From CAYZEE01 sp964477485 (GTDB taxonomy: Bacteria; Patescibacteriota; Microgenomatia; Levybacterales; UBA12049), in assembly GCA_964477485.1 (NCBI GenBank), contig CAYZEE010000031.1, forward strand, positions 1-14,375: a DNA stretch of 14,375 nucleotides, given 5' to 3'. Position 1 is the stretch's first letter. The number at the start of each line of letters is the position of its first letter. A model generated the notes under the pieces. That model had not been told where the DNA came from and did no database searches. It saw only the letters and a list, made by a program, of their open reading frames with translations. This document shows, in pieces, positions 7,599-14,375 of the stretch. Made by a program: the position numbers and the translations under genes.

Positions 7599-8695
7599 AA
7601 ATTGCTTTTTTCCATGAATTACCTTACGGCGGAGCAAGACGGGCAGTACTTGAATTTGGGATAGTTTTAAAACGAAATCATCAAGTAGATCTTTTTTATG
7701 TTGATGATGTCCAGGAGGCAGGTTTAGAAAAAATATTCAATGCAGTCTATTTTAAAAAATTTAAATCAAGAAAATGGCAAGGTAATGATTGGAGAGCAAA
7801 ACTTTACAAGGACACGGTAGAACTTTTTAAGATTTATACTCTTCATAAAAATATTGCTAAGGAAATTGATAAAAATAAATATGACTTTGTCTTTGTGCAC
7901 GGATCGAAATATACTCAAGCTCCATTCATTCTACGATTTTTAAAAACCAAAAAAATCTATTATTGTCAGGAACCTTTAAGAATTGTATATGACGATTTTC
8001 TTCTGAAAGAAATTAAAACTTTAGCGTTTATGAAGAAGTATTATGAGAAGATGAATCGATCTATTCGAAAAAAGATCGATAGGACAAATTTGAACGGAGC
8101 AGATATGATTCTTGCTAATTCAAAATTTTCAAAAAAATGGATTAAAAACGCGTATAAGAAAAAGTCCATAGTCTGTTATCTTGGGGTAAATGTTGATTTA
8201 TTTAAGCCATTAAAATTTGAAAAAAATCATGATATTCTCTTCCTTGGTCAAAAAAATGAAATTGAGGGCTATGATATTTTAGAAGATACACTTAAGCTTT
8301 TTTCTAAAAAGCCAAAAGTAAAAATTATTGAGAGGAATGGAGAAGGCCGTGGAATAGAAGATTCAAAATTAGTAAAAGAGTACAATAGGGCAAAGATCGT
8401 GGTTTGTTTGAGCAGAAACGAGCCCTTCGGACTTATCCCTATAGAGTCTGCTTCATGCGGTGTGCCCGTTGTAGCTCTTAATGAGGGGGGATTCAAGGAG
8501 TCGGTAATACCTGGAACAACAGGGTACTTAGTTAATCGGAATATCAGAAGCATATTTGTTGTTTTAAAAAGATTATTAGAAAATGACTCGTTAAGGAAGA
8601 AAATGGAAACAGATGCAAGAAAAAACGCAGAATTAAATTGGACGTGGGAAAAAAGCGCTGAAAATCTTCTTAATATTTACAAAAAAGAAGAATAA
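7595..8695 (+). CDS. GT4-family (GT-B fold) glycosyltransferase
   Basis: This is a 366-residue protein with the two-domain layout of family 4 enzymes. The N-terminus reads MKIAFFHELPYGGARRAVLE, with the glycine-rich acceptor-side loop. The C-terminal donor domain contains FLGQKNEIEGYDIL and the retaining E-x7-E signature in EPFGLIPIESASCG, with E276 and E284, then PVVALNEGGFKESV and TTGYLV, which are typical of Glycos_transf_1. No signal peptide or membrane helix is apparent, so it should act in the cytoplasm from a nucleotide sugar on a lipid-linked acceptor. Its ATG overlaps the methyltransferase stop as ATGA, indicating translational coupling. A 15-bp gap separates it from the next gene. 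Sugar specificity cannot be told. Confidence 0.9.
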   Translation: MKIAFFHELPYGGARRAVLEFGIVLKRNHQVDLFYVDDVQEAGLEKIFNAVYFKKFKSRKWQGNDWRAKLYKDTVELFKIYTLHKNIAKEIDKNKYDFVFVHGSKYTQAPFILRFLKTKKIYYCQEPLRIVYDDFLLKEIKTLAFMKKYYEKMNRSIRKKIDRTNLNGADMILANSKFSKKWIKNAYKKKSIVCYLGVNVDLFKPLKFEKNHDILFLGQKNEIEGYDILEDTLKLFSKKPKVKIIERNGEGRGIEDSKLVKEYNRAKIVVCLSRNEPFGLIPIESASCGVPVVALNEGGFKESVIPGTTGYLVNRNIRSIFVVLKRLLENDSLRKKMETDARKNAELNWTWEKSAENLLNIYKKEE

Positions 8696-8710
8696 TTTAT
8701 TTAAGAATAC

Positions 8711-10921
8711 ATGAGAGATATCCTCATTTCAATCATTATTGTTAATTACAAATCAGAGAATGAATTATTTAATTGCCTAGATTCAATCTATAATTCAAGT
8801 TCAAAGACATCATATGAAGTTATAGTCGTTGATAACGACGAAAAAGAGTTGATAAAGAATGAACTTCAAAGAAAGTTTAAGTGGGTTAAGTATATAAAAA
8901 GTCCATACAATATTGGTTTTGGCGCCGGAAACAATCTTGGAGCAAGGCATGCAAGAGGAAGATATTTGTTTTTCTTAAATCCGGACACAAAAATTTTTCG
9001 AAATACCATAGATAATCTATATGAGTTTATTGATAAAAGTAAAAAGACCGGAATAGTAGCCCCACTTCTTCTTGATAAGACCAAGAAACCATATCTTCTG
9101 CAGGGAACTAAAGAACTTACGCCTTTTCGTGCAATTTGCGCTTTATCATTTATTAAAAAATTACTTCCGAATAATAGAATTTATAAGGATTATTATTTAT
9201 ATAACTGGGATAAGGAGAATAATAAAGAGGTGGATGTTGTTCCGGGAACGGCTTTTATTATAAGAAATGAGCTCTTTAAGAAAGTAGGTGGATTTGATGA
9301 TAAATTTTTTCTTTATTTCGAAGAGTTTGATCTTTGCAAAAGAGTAAAAAATTTAGGATTTAAAATCTTTATTAATCCGAAGGCAAAGACAATTCATTTA
9401 TGGGGAGCAAGTACCAACCGGAGTAAAACAGATGTAAATAATATATTCGCAAAAAGTAGATTTTATTATTTTAAAAAACATTTTGGCATCATTTCTGCAA
9501 TTTTTACCGAAACATTTTTAAGAACAGATAAGTACAAAGTGCTTCTTGCAGTTGCAATATTAGGCGGGCTTTTCATGAGGGTATTTAAGCTTAGTGAAAC
9601 GATGTCTTTTATAGGTGATCAAGGATGGTTTTATTTATCAGCAAGAGATGCAATGCTTAGCGGAAAAATTCCATTGGTAGGAATAACAGCAAGTCATACA
9701 TGGCTTCACCAAGGTCCTTACTGGACATATATTCTTATTATATTATTTAAAATTTTTAACTTTAGTCCTTTTTTGCCGGCTTATTTTGTAGCTTTAGTAG
9801 GAACAATATCTATTTATTTAATTTATAAAGTGATTAGTGAAATGTTTGAAAAAAGTACTGCCATTACGTCTTCATTTTTATATGCATTCTCTCCTCTAAT
9901 AATCGAAAATGACAGATTTCCTTATCATACCGCCTTAATCCCTTTTTTTTCCTTGCTATTTATTTTCTCAGTTTATAATTGGCTTAAAGGAAAAGAGATA
10001 TTTTTTCCTGTTATCCTATTGTTATCTATCCTTTATAATTTTGAGCTTGCTACAGTTCCTCTATGGGGAATTATAGTTGTATTTTTCCTTTACGGTATTT
10101 ATAAAAAAAGTGAATTTGTATTAAAACTTAAAAATCCAAAAACAATAATCTTATCCATATTTGCATTGTTTATCCCGATGCTTCCCGTTTTTATTTATGA
10201 CTTTAACAATGGTTTTCCTCAGACACTTAAATTCGCGGAATGGGCAGGATATAAATTTCTCAAGTTTTTTGGATTTTCGGCAATTGGAGCTACATCAGGA
10301 TCCACAAATTACACTTTAATTTTTAATTTTCTCCTCGAGTTTTATAAAAGATTAATTTTTGTGCAGAATTATAAGATCGCTCTAATTTTATTAGCAATTT
10401 CTTTTTTTCTGTTCTTTCTTGAAGTCTTTAAGGAGTCCAAAAATAAAAATTTAAGTTTGGGCTATTTGATTTTATTTATATATTTTGTAATCTATTTTAT
10501 AGGATTTTTATTAGCGCATACAGCTTCTCAGGCATATCTGCCGGCATTATTCATCCCGATTGTCGTTATTATGGGACTTGCTATAAATAAATTAATAAAG
10601 ATCAAAAAATTCGAAGTTTTAGGCTTAATGATTTTAATCATTATCGTTGTTTTGAATATTAATTATGTTGTCTTAAATATTTTTTCAGGCGATTCATTCA
10701 GCCAGCGTTTAAAAGCGGTTGACAAAATTATACAGTTTACCCAAAATCGAAAATATAACCTGGTTGGAAAGGGAAAAGGAGGCCAATTTGCAAGTTTTAC
10801 AATGAACTATGAATATTTGTTGTGGTACTATTATAAAAGCGAGCCTGAAAAAGAAAATACGCGTCTTAAGATTTACATTGAGGAAAAAAATAACCAAATA
10901 TTAATAACTAAAAATGATTAG
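8711..10921 (+). CDS. Second GT2::GT-C fusion glycosyltransferase (rhamnosyltransferase-like N-terminus)
   Basis: This 736-residue protein is a fusion. Residues 1 to about 265 are a GT2 domain of the WbbL/rhamnosyltransferase type: IIIVNYKSENELFNCLDSI, VVDNDE (39-44), a GFGAGNNLGARHARG stretch, LNPDTK (89-94) as the metal-binding D-x-D equivalent, PGTAFIIRNELFKKVGGFD, and YFEEFDLCKR with E204/E205 for the catalytic base region. A helix near 277-295 joins a GT-C module. Its first outer loop contains FIGDQGWFYLSARD (D303) and then HTWLHQGPYW (329-338), similar to PMT_2-like proteins. Many helices and a short polar C-terminal tail follow. The first half would extend a glycan inside the cell, the second would act outside with a lipid-phosphate donor. 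Functions are inferred from domains only. The 3' end overlaps the next gene by 8 bp. Confidence 0.85.
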   Translation: MRDILISIIIVNYKSENELFNCLDSIYNSSSKTSYEVIVVDNDEKELIKNELQRKFKWVKYIKSPYNIGFGAGNNLGARHARGRYLFFLNPDTKIFRNTIDNLYEFIDKSKKTGIVAPLLLDKTKKPYLLQGTKELTPFRAICALSFIKKLLPNNRIYKDYYLYNWDKENNKEVDVVPGTAFIIRNELFKKVGGFDDKFFLYFEEFDLCKRVKNLGFKIFINPKAKTIHLWGASTNRSKTDVNNIFAKSRFYYFKKHFGIISAIFTETFLRTDKYKVLLAVAILGGLFMRVFKLSETMSFIGDQGWFYLSARDAMLSGKIPLVGITASHTWLHQGPYWTYILIILFKIFNFSPFLPAYFVALVGTISIYLIYKVISEMFEKSTAITSSFLYAFSPLIIENDRFPYHTALIPFFSLLFIFSVYNWLKGKEIFFPVILLLSILYNFELATVPLWGIIVVFFLYGIYKKSEFVLKLKNPKTIILSIFALFIPMLPVFIYDFNNGFPQTLKFAEWAGYKFLKFFGFSAIGATSGSTNYTLIFNFLLEFYKRLIFVQNYKIALILLAISFFLFFLEVFKESKNKNLSLGYLILFIYFVIYFIGFLLAHTASQAYLPALFIPIVVIMGLAINKLIKIKKFEVLGLMILIIIVVLNINYVVLNIFSGDSFSQRLKAVDKIIQFTQNRKYNLVGKGKGGQFASFTMNYEYLLWYYYKSEPEKENTRLKIYIEEKNNQILITKND

Positions 10922-11666
10922 CGCTGTTATTTTGACAAAGAATGAGGAGGAAAATATCGTAGATTGTTTAGACACCCTTTTCTGGTGCGATGAGATTGTC
11001 GTTGTGGATGATTATTCGGAAGATAGAACAATAGAAATAATTAAAAATTCGAAATCAAAGATAAAAGTTTTCAAAAGAGCCTTAGACGGAGATTTTTCGG
11101 CACAGAGAAATTTTGGGCTCAAAAAAGCAGAAGGAGAGTGGATTCTATTTGTCGATGCGGACGAAAGGGTATCTGAAGCTTTAATTTCGGAACTTTCAAC
11201 TTTCAACTTTCAACTTTCAACTTTCAATGGGTTCTATGTCAAAAGGAGAGATTTTATGTGGAGAAAGGAACTAAAGCACGGAGAGACAGGGAGCATCAAG
11301 CTTTTAAGGTTTGCAAAAAAAGACGGCGGGGAATGGGGAGGTAGAGTTCATGAGGAGTGGAGGGTAAAAGGGGAAATCGGCGAGTTAAAAAATCCACTTT
11401 TCCATTATCCTCATCAGACAATTTCTGAGTTTTTAAGAGAAATAAATTTTTATACAGATATACGTTCAATGGAGCTTTTTGAAAAAAAAATAAAGCCAAA
11501 TTTTTTGTCAATTATTGCCTACGCAAAAGGGAAATTCATTCAGGACTATTTTATTAAATTGGGATTTCTTGACGGCTTGCCTGGATTTATTTTTGCTCTA
11601 ATGATGAGTTTTCACTCCTTTTTGGTTCGAGGAAAAGTTTGGCAATTATGGCAACAAAAAAAATAG
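10914..11666 (+). CDS. WaaE-like GT2 glycosyltransferase with a heptamer repeat in its reading frame
   Basis: This 250-residue GT2 enzyme resembles the WaaE/KdtX group that adds glucose or similar sugars to lipid-linked cores. Motifs in order are LTKNEEENI (7-15), VVDDYSEDRT (30-39), DFSAQRNFG with R65-N66, and the metal-binding VDADERV (80-86). After the repeat-encoded linker come GFYVKRRDFMW, GGRVHEEW and the PLFHYPHQTISEF histidine block, all typical of this group. The C-terminus has a hydrophobic region that could attach it to the membrane. Residues 93-105 come from 5.3 copies of a 7-bp repeat, sitting between the D-x-D and the acceptor-binding part, where related proteins vary. The start overlaps the preceding gene by 8 bp and has no Shine-Dalgarno, so translation is probably coupled. 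Confidence 0.88.
   Translation: MISAVILTKNEEENIVDCLDTLFWCDEIVVVDDYSEDRTIEIIKNSKSKIKVFKRALDGDFSAQRNFGLKKAEGEWILFVDADERVSEALISELSTFNFQLSTFNGFYVKRRDFMWRKELKHGETGSIKLLRFAKKDGGEWGGRVHEEWRVKGEIGELKNPLFHYPHQTISEFLREINFYTDIRSMELFEKKIKPNFLSIIAYAKGKFIQDYFIKLGFLDGLPGFIFALMMSFHSFLVRGKVWQLWQQKK
11191..11227 (+). repeat. 5.3 copies of the heptamer AACTTTC inside a GT2 gene
   Basis: Five perfect tandem AACTTTC units (11191-11225) plus AA make 37 bp with no mismatch. They encode LSTFNFQ-LSTFN after E93. Because 7 is not a multiple of 3, losing one unit exposes TAA at 11272-11274, and gaining one exposes TAG at 11342-11344. Only changes by three units keep the frame. This is the layout of a contingency (phase-variable) repeat; actual length variation cannot be seen from one sequence. 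Confidence 0.9.
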
Positions 11667-11680
11667 ATTTTTTAATTTTA

Positions 11681-11708
11681 TTGAGACGATATCTAGGTTC
11701 TTTATAGA
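11681..11708 (+). promoter_or_regulatory. Possible promoter of the GT-C/ligase gene pair
   Basis: TTGAGA (11681-11686, 5 of 6) and TATAGA (11703-11708, 4 of 6) are 16 bp apart, and the ATG at 11715 follows 6 nt after the -10, the same geometry as at the flippase gene. The same bases include AGAGG (11706-11710), 4 nt before the ATG, which could instead be a weak ribosome binding site on a read-through transcript. The two readings exclude each other in part. Confidence 0.35.
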
Positions 11709-11714
11709 GGAAAT

Positions 11715-13358
11715 ATGTTTTCAGTCGCCATTTTAATAGGGATTTATTCGTATGTAATTTTTGCCCTTGGGCTTTTGGGACTTCTTTATAAGCAGGATAT
11801 AGTGTTTATAACCTTATTTTTTCTGTCATCAATTCTAATATGGAAAAAAAATCAAATTCTCGGATATTTTATTTTTTTAATAAGTTTTAAAAAGAATCGT
11901 CTAAATTATTTTTCTAGAGTTATTAAAAAAAACAAACTAGCGGTTCTTCTAATATTCTTATTGTTAGTTCAAATGATAATAAATTTAACGGGTACTTTAG
12001 GGCCGGAATTTGCATTTGATGCGCTTTGGTACCATCTGACCCTTCCAAAACTTTATCTAATTAACCATTCAATTTCATATATTCCAGGAGGCCTTCTGTA
12101 TTATTCGGCTATGCCTAAGCTTGCGGAGATGTTATATACTGCGTCATTATTTTTTGGCAGTGAAGTATTGGCAAAACTTATTCACTTTTCATTTGGTATA
12201 TTGTCCTTAATCGTTTTGTATATACTGTCAAGAAAAATTCTAAACAAAAAATTTTCAATTTTAGTTGTTGTAATCTTTTATTCTAATTTGGTTGTTGATT
12301 GGCAGTCAATCACGGCTTATATAGATTTAGCACGAACTTTTTTCGAAATTATGGCTTTATGGGGATTTATAAATTTTTGGGAGAAGGGAGAAAAAAGATG
12401 GCTCATAGAGTCGGCCATAGTGTTGGGGCTTGCAATTACAACAAAGCTTTTAGCAATCGGGAGTCTGTTTATTTTTATTTTGTTAATTGCCTACAAACAT
12501 TTTTTGGAAAAAAATAAAGAGCTGAAAGCACTAGTCACAAGCATACTTGCATACCTGTGTTTTGCATTATTAATTCCTTTTCCGTGGTTTGTTTTTTCCT
12601 ACATTCATACAGGGAATCCTGTTTTTCCATTTTTTTCACATACATATCCTATCGGTTTAAGTCTTAATTTATTTAACCCTCTTAATTTCATAAAGGATAT
12701 GTGGGTTCTTTTTACCGGTCTTGCCGATCCTATTTCACCTCTTTATATAATATTTTTACCTTTGATTATCATCTATTTCAGAAAATTTAGCCGTTTATTA
12801 AAAGTAATATCGATCTATTCATTTCTTGCGATTATTGTATGGTATTTTACACCTAGAACAGGAGGGGGTCGTTTTATATTGCCATATTTACCGGCTTTTT
12901 CAATAGTCGTTGCTGGGACAATTAATGAGCTCAAAAAAACTAAATATTTTTATAAATTCTCAATAATATTAGCAATTGCTGCATTTTTATTTTCAATAAG
13001 CTATAGAGCGATTGCCAATGTAAAATATCTTCCTGTAATTTTTGGGAAAGAGTCAAAAGGTAGGTTCCTTGCAAGTCATCTCAATTTTTCTTTTGGAGAT
13101 TTTTATGACACTGATGGCTATCTTAAGAAAAATATCAAGAGCAAAGATAGAGTTCTTTTATACGGTTTTCACAATTTATACTATGTCGACTTCCCTTTCG
13201 TGGACTCATCATGGGTAAAAAAAGGCGATATTTTTAATTACATCGCCACCCAGAACACATCTTTGCCCTCCAGGTTTTCTTATTGGCCGCTTGTTTATAT
13301 TAATCAGAAAACGCATGTTAAGCTCTATTCATTGGGAGGCCAAAAATGGGCATACTAA
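11715..13358 (+). CDS. GT-C-fold membrane glycosyltransferase
   Basis: This 547-residue polytopic membrane protein has two to three N-terminal helices. Its outer loop then reads EFAFDALWYHLTLPKLYL (D102, H107 and the LPKLYL block), a pattern I recognise from PMT-like GT-C glycosyltransferases of unknown specificity, in which the Asp would be the catalytic or metal-binding acid. A run of helices follows to about residue 440. The C-terminal 100 residues are polar, with KSKDRVLLYGFHNLYYVDFP, which resembles the small outer soluble domain of such proteins. It lacks the GT2 module found in two of its neighbours, so it probably depends on polyprenyl-phosphate sugars made elsewhere, possibly by the DPM1-like GT2 of this locus (inference). 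It overlaps the following O-antigen-ligase-family gene by 13 bp, suggesting the two act together. Confidence 0.8.
   Translation: MFSVAILIGIYSYVIFALGLLGLLYKQDIVFITLFFLSSILIWKKNQILGYFIFLISFKKNRLNYFSRVIKKNKLAVLLIFLLLVQMIINLTGTLGPEFAFDALWYHLTLPKLYLINHSISYIPGGLLYYSAMPKLAEMLYTASLFFGSEVLAKLIHFSFGILSLIVLYILSRKILNKKFSILVVVIFYSNLVVDWQSITAYIDLARTFFEIMALWGFINFWEKGEKRWLIESAIVLGLAITTKLLAIGSLFIFILLIAYKHFLEKNKELKALVTSILAYLCFALLIPFPWFVFSYIHTGNPVFPFFSHTYPIGLSLNLFNPLNFIKDMWVLFTGLADPISPLYIIFLPLIIIYFRKFSRLLKVISIYSFLAIIVWYFTPRTGGGRFILPYLPAFSIVVAGTINELKKTKYFYKFSIILAIAAFLFSISYRAIANVKYLPVIFGKESKGRFLASHLNFSFGDFYDTDGYLKKNIKSKDRVLLYGFHNLYYVDFPFVDSSWVKKGDIFNYIATQNTSLPSRFSYWPLVYINQKTHVKLYSLGGQKWAY
13334..13339 (+). promoter_or_regulatory. 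Strong Shine-Dalgarno for the ligase-family gene
   Basis: GGGAGG lies 6 nt upstream of the ATG at 13346, inside the end of the preceding gene. It is the only clear consensus ribosome binding site in front of any gene in the window, and it fixes the start of the last gene despite the 13-bp overlap. Confidence 0.7.
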
Positions 13359-14375
13359 AAACGTTATTCATATTTGCTTTATTATCAGTTTCGGCAGGAG
13401 AGGTATTAAGGCTTCAGGTAGCAACTTATGCCCCTGTTAATTTGAATGATGTTGCGGTCGGATTTTTAATAATATACTGGATCATTTTTCATTTAGTTAA
13501 AAGAAAAAAGGTAAAAACAGGTGTGCTAACAAAAGCTTTAGCTGTTTTTGCAGGAATTGGAATTTTGTCGCTAGCCATTAATATGCACTTACTTTCTCAG
13601 CACGAAGTATTAATTTCATTCCTGTATCTTTTAAGATGGGCTGCTTACGCATTGATATATTTTATTGTTTTAGAGCTTGATGATAAATTTAAAAAGAAAA
13701 TTCCGCTTCTTATGTTAATTCCGGGTGCCCTAATTCTCATCCTTGGGTATATTCAGTACTTTTTCTACCCAAATCTTAAAAATTTATATTATCTTGGGTG
13801 GGATGAGCATTTATATCGTATGTTTTCAACCTTTCTTGATCCTAACTTTGCGGGCGCATTTTTCTGCCTCTTTATTTTCTTAATAGTTGGATTACTTGAA
13901 GTCTCTTTTAAAGAAAAATATAGATTAAAAATTTTGTTTTTTGGATTCTTGGGAATAGTTGCATTTACAGCTGTGTTTTTAACCTATTCAAGAAGTGCAA
14001 TTCTAATGTTAGCTGTCGGTTTACTTTTATTCTTAATTTTAAAAAGGCGTTTTAAATTAATTTTGGTTTTAATTAGTTTCACATTGTTTTTCATAATTAT
14101 TTCTCCAAGAGCATTTAAGACGACAGGAACTAATTTATTCAGAAAAGTCTCATCTGAAGCCAGGATAAGCTCTGCAAGACAAGCACTGATAGTTTTTTCA
14201 AAAAATCCAGTTCTGGGCGTTGGTTTTAACGCTTATAGATTTGCGCAATACAGGTATAGATTCACTGCTTTAAAATTTGATCCCAGTCATGCGGCAGGAG
14301 GAACCGATGTTAGTTTATTGTTTGTTTTGGTTACAACAGGAATTATTGGATTTGCGTCTTATATCTATTTATATT
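13346..14375 (+). CDS. Partial O-antigen ligase/polymerase family (Wzy_C) membrane protein
   Basis: The frame is open from the ATG at 13346 to the window end (343 full codons), so the C-terminus is missing. The visible part has about eight or more hydrophobic segments. FLDPNFAGAFFCL and LTYSRSA (212-218) are followed by a basic segment, then by a large outer loop containing NPVLGVGFNAY (287-297) and a histidine in DPSHAAGG (H315). This series, T-x-S-R-x-A, then N-P-x-x-G-x-G, then His, is the signature of the Wzy_C/WaaL family. Known members polymerise lipid-linked repeat units, ligate glycans to lipid A core, or transfer them to proteins. A CPR-like cell may have no lipid A, so polymerase or protein-glycan transferase is more likely (inference). 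The start is supported by GGGAGG 6 nt upstream. Confidence 0.85.
   Translation, partial: MGILKTLFIFALLSVSAGEVLRLQVATYAPVNLNDVAVGFLIIYWIIFHLVKRKKVKTGVLTKALAVFAGIGILSLAINMHLLSQHEVLISFLYLLRWAAYALIYFIVLELDDKFKKKIPLLMLIPGALILILGYIQYFFYPNLKNLYYLGWDEHLYRMFSTFLDPNFAGAFFCLFIFLIVGLLEVSFKEKYRLKILFFGFLGIVAFTAVFLTYSRSAILMLAVGLLLFLILKRRFKLILVLISFTLFFIIISPRAFKTTGTNLFRKVSSEARISSARQALIVFSKNPVLGVGFNAYRFAQYRYRFTALKFDPSHAAGGTDVSLLFVLVTTGIIGFASYIYLY

Noticed and set aside
8055..8080. Perfect 8-bp inverted repeat ATCGATCT / AGATCGAT with a 10-nt loop
   Set aside because: It lies inside the GT4 coding region in a lysine/arginine-rich stretch, with no poly-T tail, so it is not a terminator. Short perfect inverted repeats are expected by chance over 14 kb.
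11654..11680. A-rich then T-rich stretch after the WaaE-like gene, considered as a terminator
   Set aside because: Pairing would be A-T only, with no G+C stem, and part of it encodes the end of the protein; it does not look like an intrinsic terminator.
1..14375. Recoding of TGA as glycine or tryptophan, considered because some CPR lineages do this
   Set aside because: TGA stops fall at natural ends: 5552-5554 just before a new gene and in the ATGA overlap at 7595-7598. No gene needs an internal TGA to reach family length.
1..14375. CRISPR arrays, tRNA genes, insertion sequences and defence genes
   Set aside because: None seen on either strand. Nearly all bases are covered by glycan-related reading frames and the longest gap between genes is about 70 bp.

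Overview
This window is a surface-glycan biosynthesis locus from an A+T-rich bacterium. Coding density is very high, with many overlapping gene ends. Most starts lack a Shine-Dalgarno sequence, and the genes use the standard code (TGA terminates the genes ending at 5554 and 7598). The mix of many giant multi-membrane GT-C glycosyltransferases with GT2 enzymes is most like Patescibacteria/CPR genomes, for example Microgenomates-type lineages. That placement is inference: there is no rRNA or other phylogenetic marker here.

Layout. On the left, a minus-strand GT-C-like membrane protein runs off the window edge (1-1119). Diverging from it is a plus-strand TyvE/CDP-paratose 2-epimerase-type sugar-nucleotide epimerase (1164-2222). 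This converges on a minus-strand DPM1-like GT2 (2219-2923), a likely polyprenyl-phosphate-sugar synthase; the two stop codons share a TTAA palindrome. From 2993 to the right end everything is on the plus strand: a GT2::GT-C fusion (2993-5554), a Wzx-type flippase (5567-6805), a SAM methyltransferase (6780-7598), a GT4 glycosyltransferase (7595-8695), a second GT2::GT-C fusion (8711-10921), a WaaE-like GT2 (10914-11666), a stand-alone GT-C (11715-13358) and an O-antigen ligase/polymerase-family protein cut by the window end (13346-14375). No stretch over 300 bases lacks a gene. I see no tRNA, rRNA, CRISPR array or transposase.

How it may work together (inference). The epimerase supplies or tailors a nucleotide sugar. 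The cytoplasmic GT2 and GT4 enzymes extend a lipid-linked glycan, which the methyltransferase may modify. The flippase moves it across the membrane. The GT-C enzymes add sugars on the outer face from polyprenyl-phosphate donors made by the DPM1-like GT2. The Wzy/WaaL-family protein polymerises the product or transfers it to its final acceptor. No initiating phosphoglycosyltransferase or chain-length regulator is present in the window.

The least routine signals are these. (1) A symmetrical divergent promoter at 2931-2982, in which one palindromic TGTACA could serve as the -35 for both directions, exactly 17 bp from a perfect TATAAT on each side. (2) A recurring layout with the -10 hexamer only 6-10 nt before ATG, pointing to leaderless mRNAs. 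(3) Heptanucleotide tandem repeats inside two glycosyltransferase genes, where gain or loss of one unit would truncate the protein: candidate phase-variation switches. (4) Two separate GT2::GT-C fusions in one locus.
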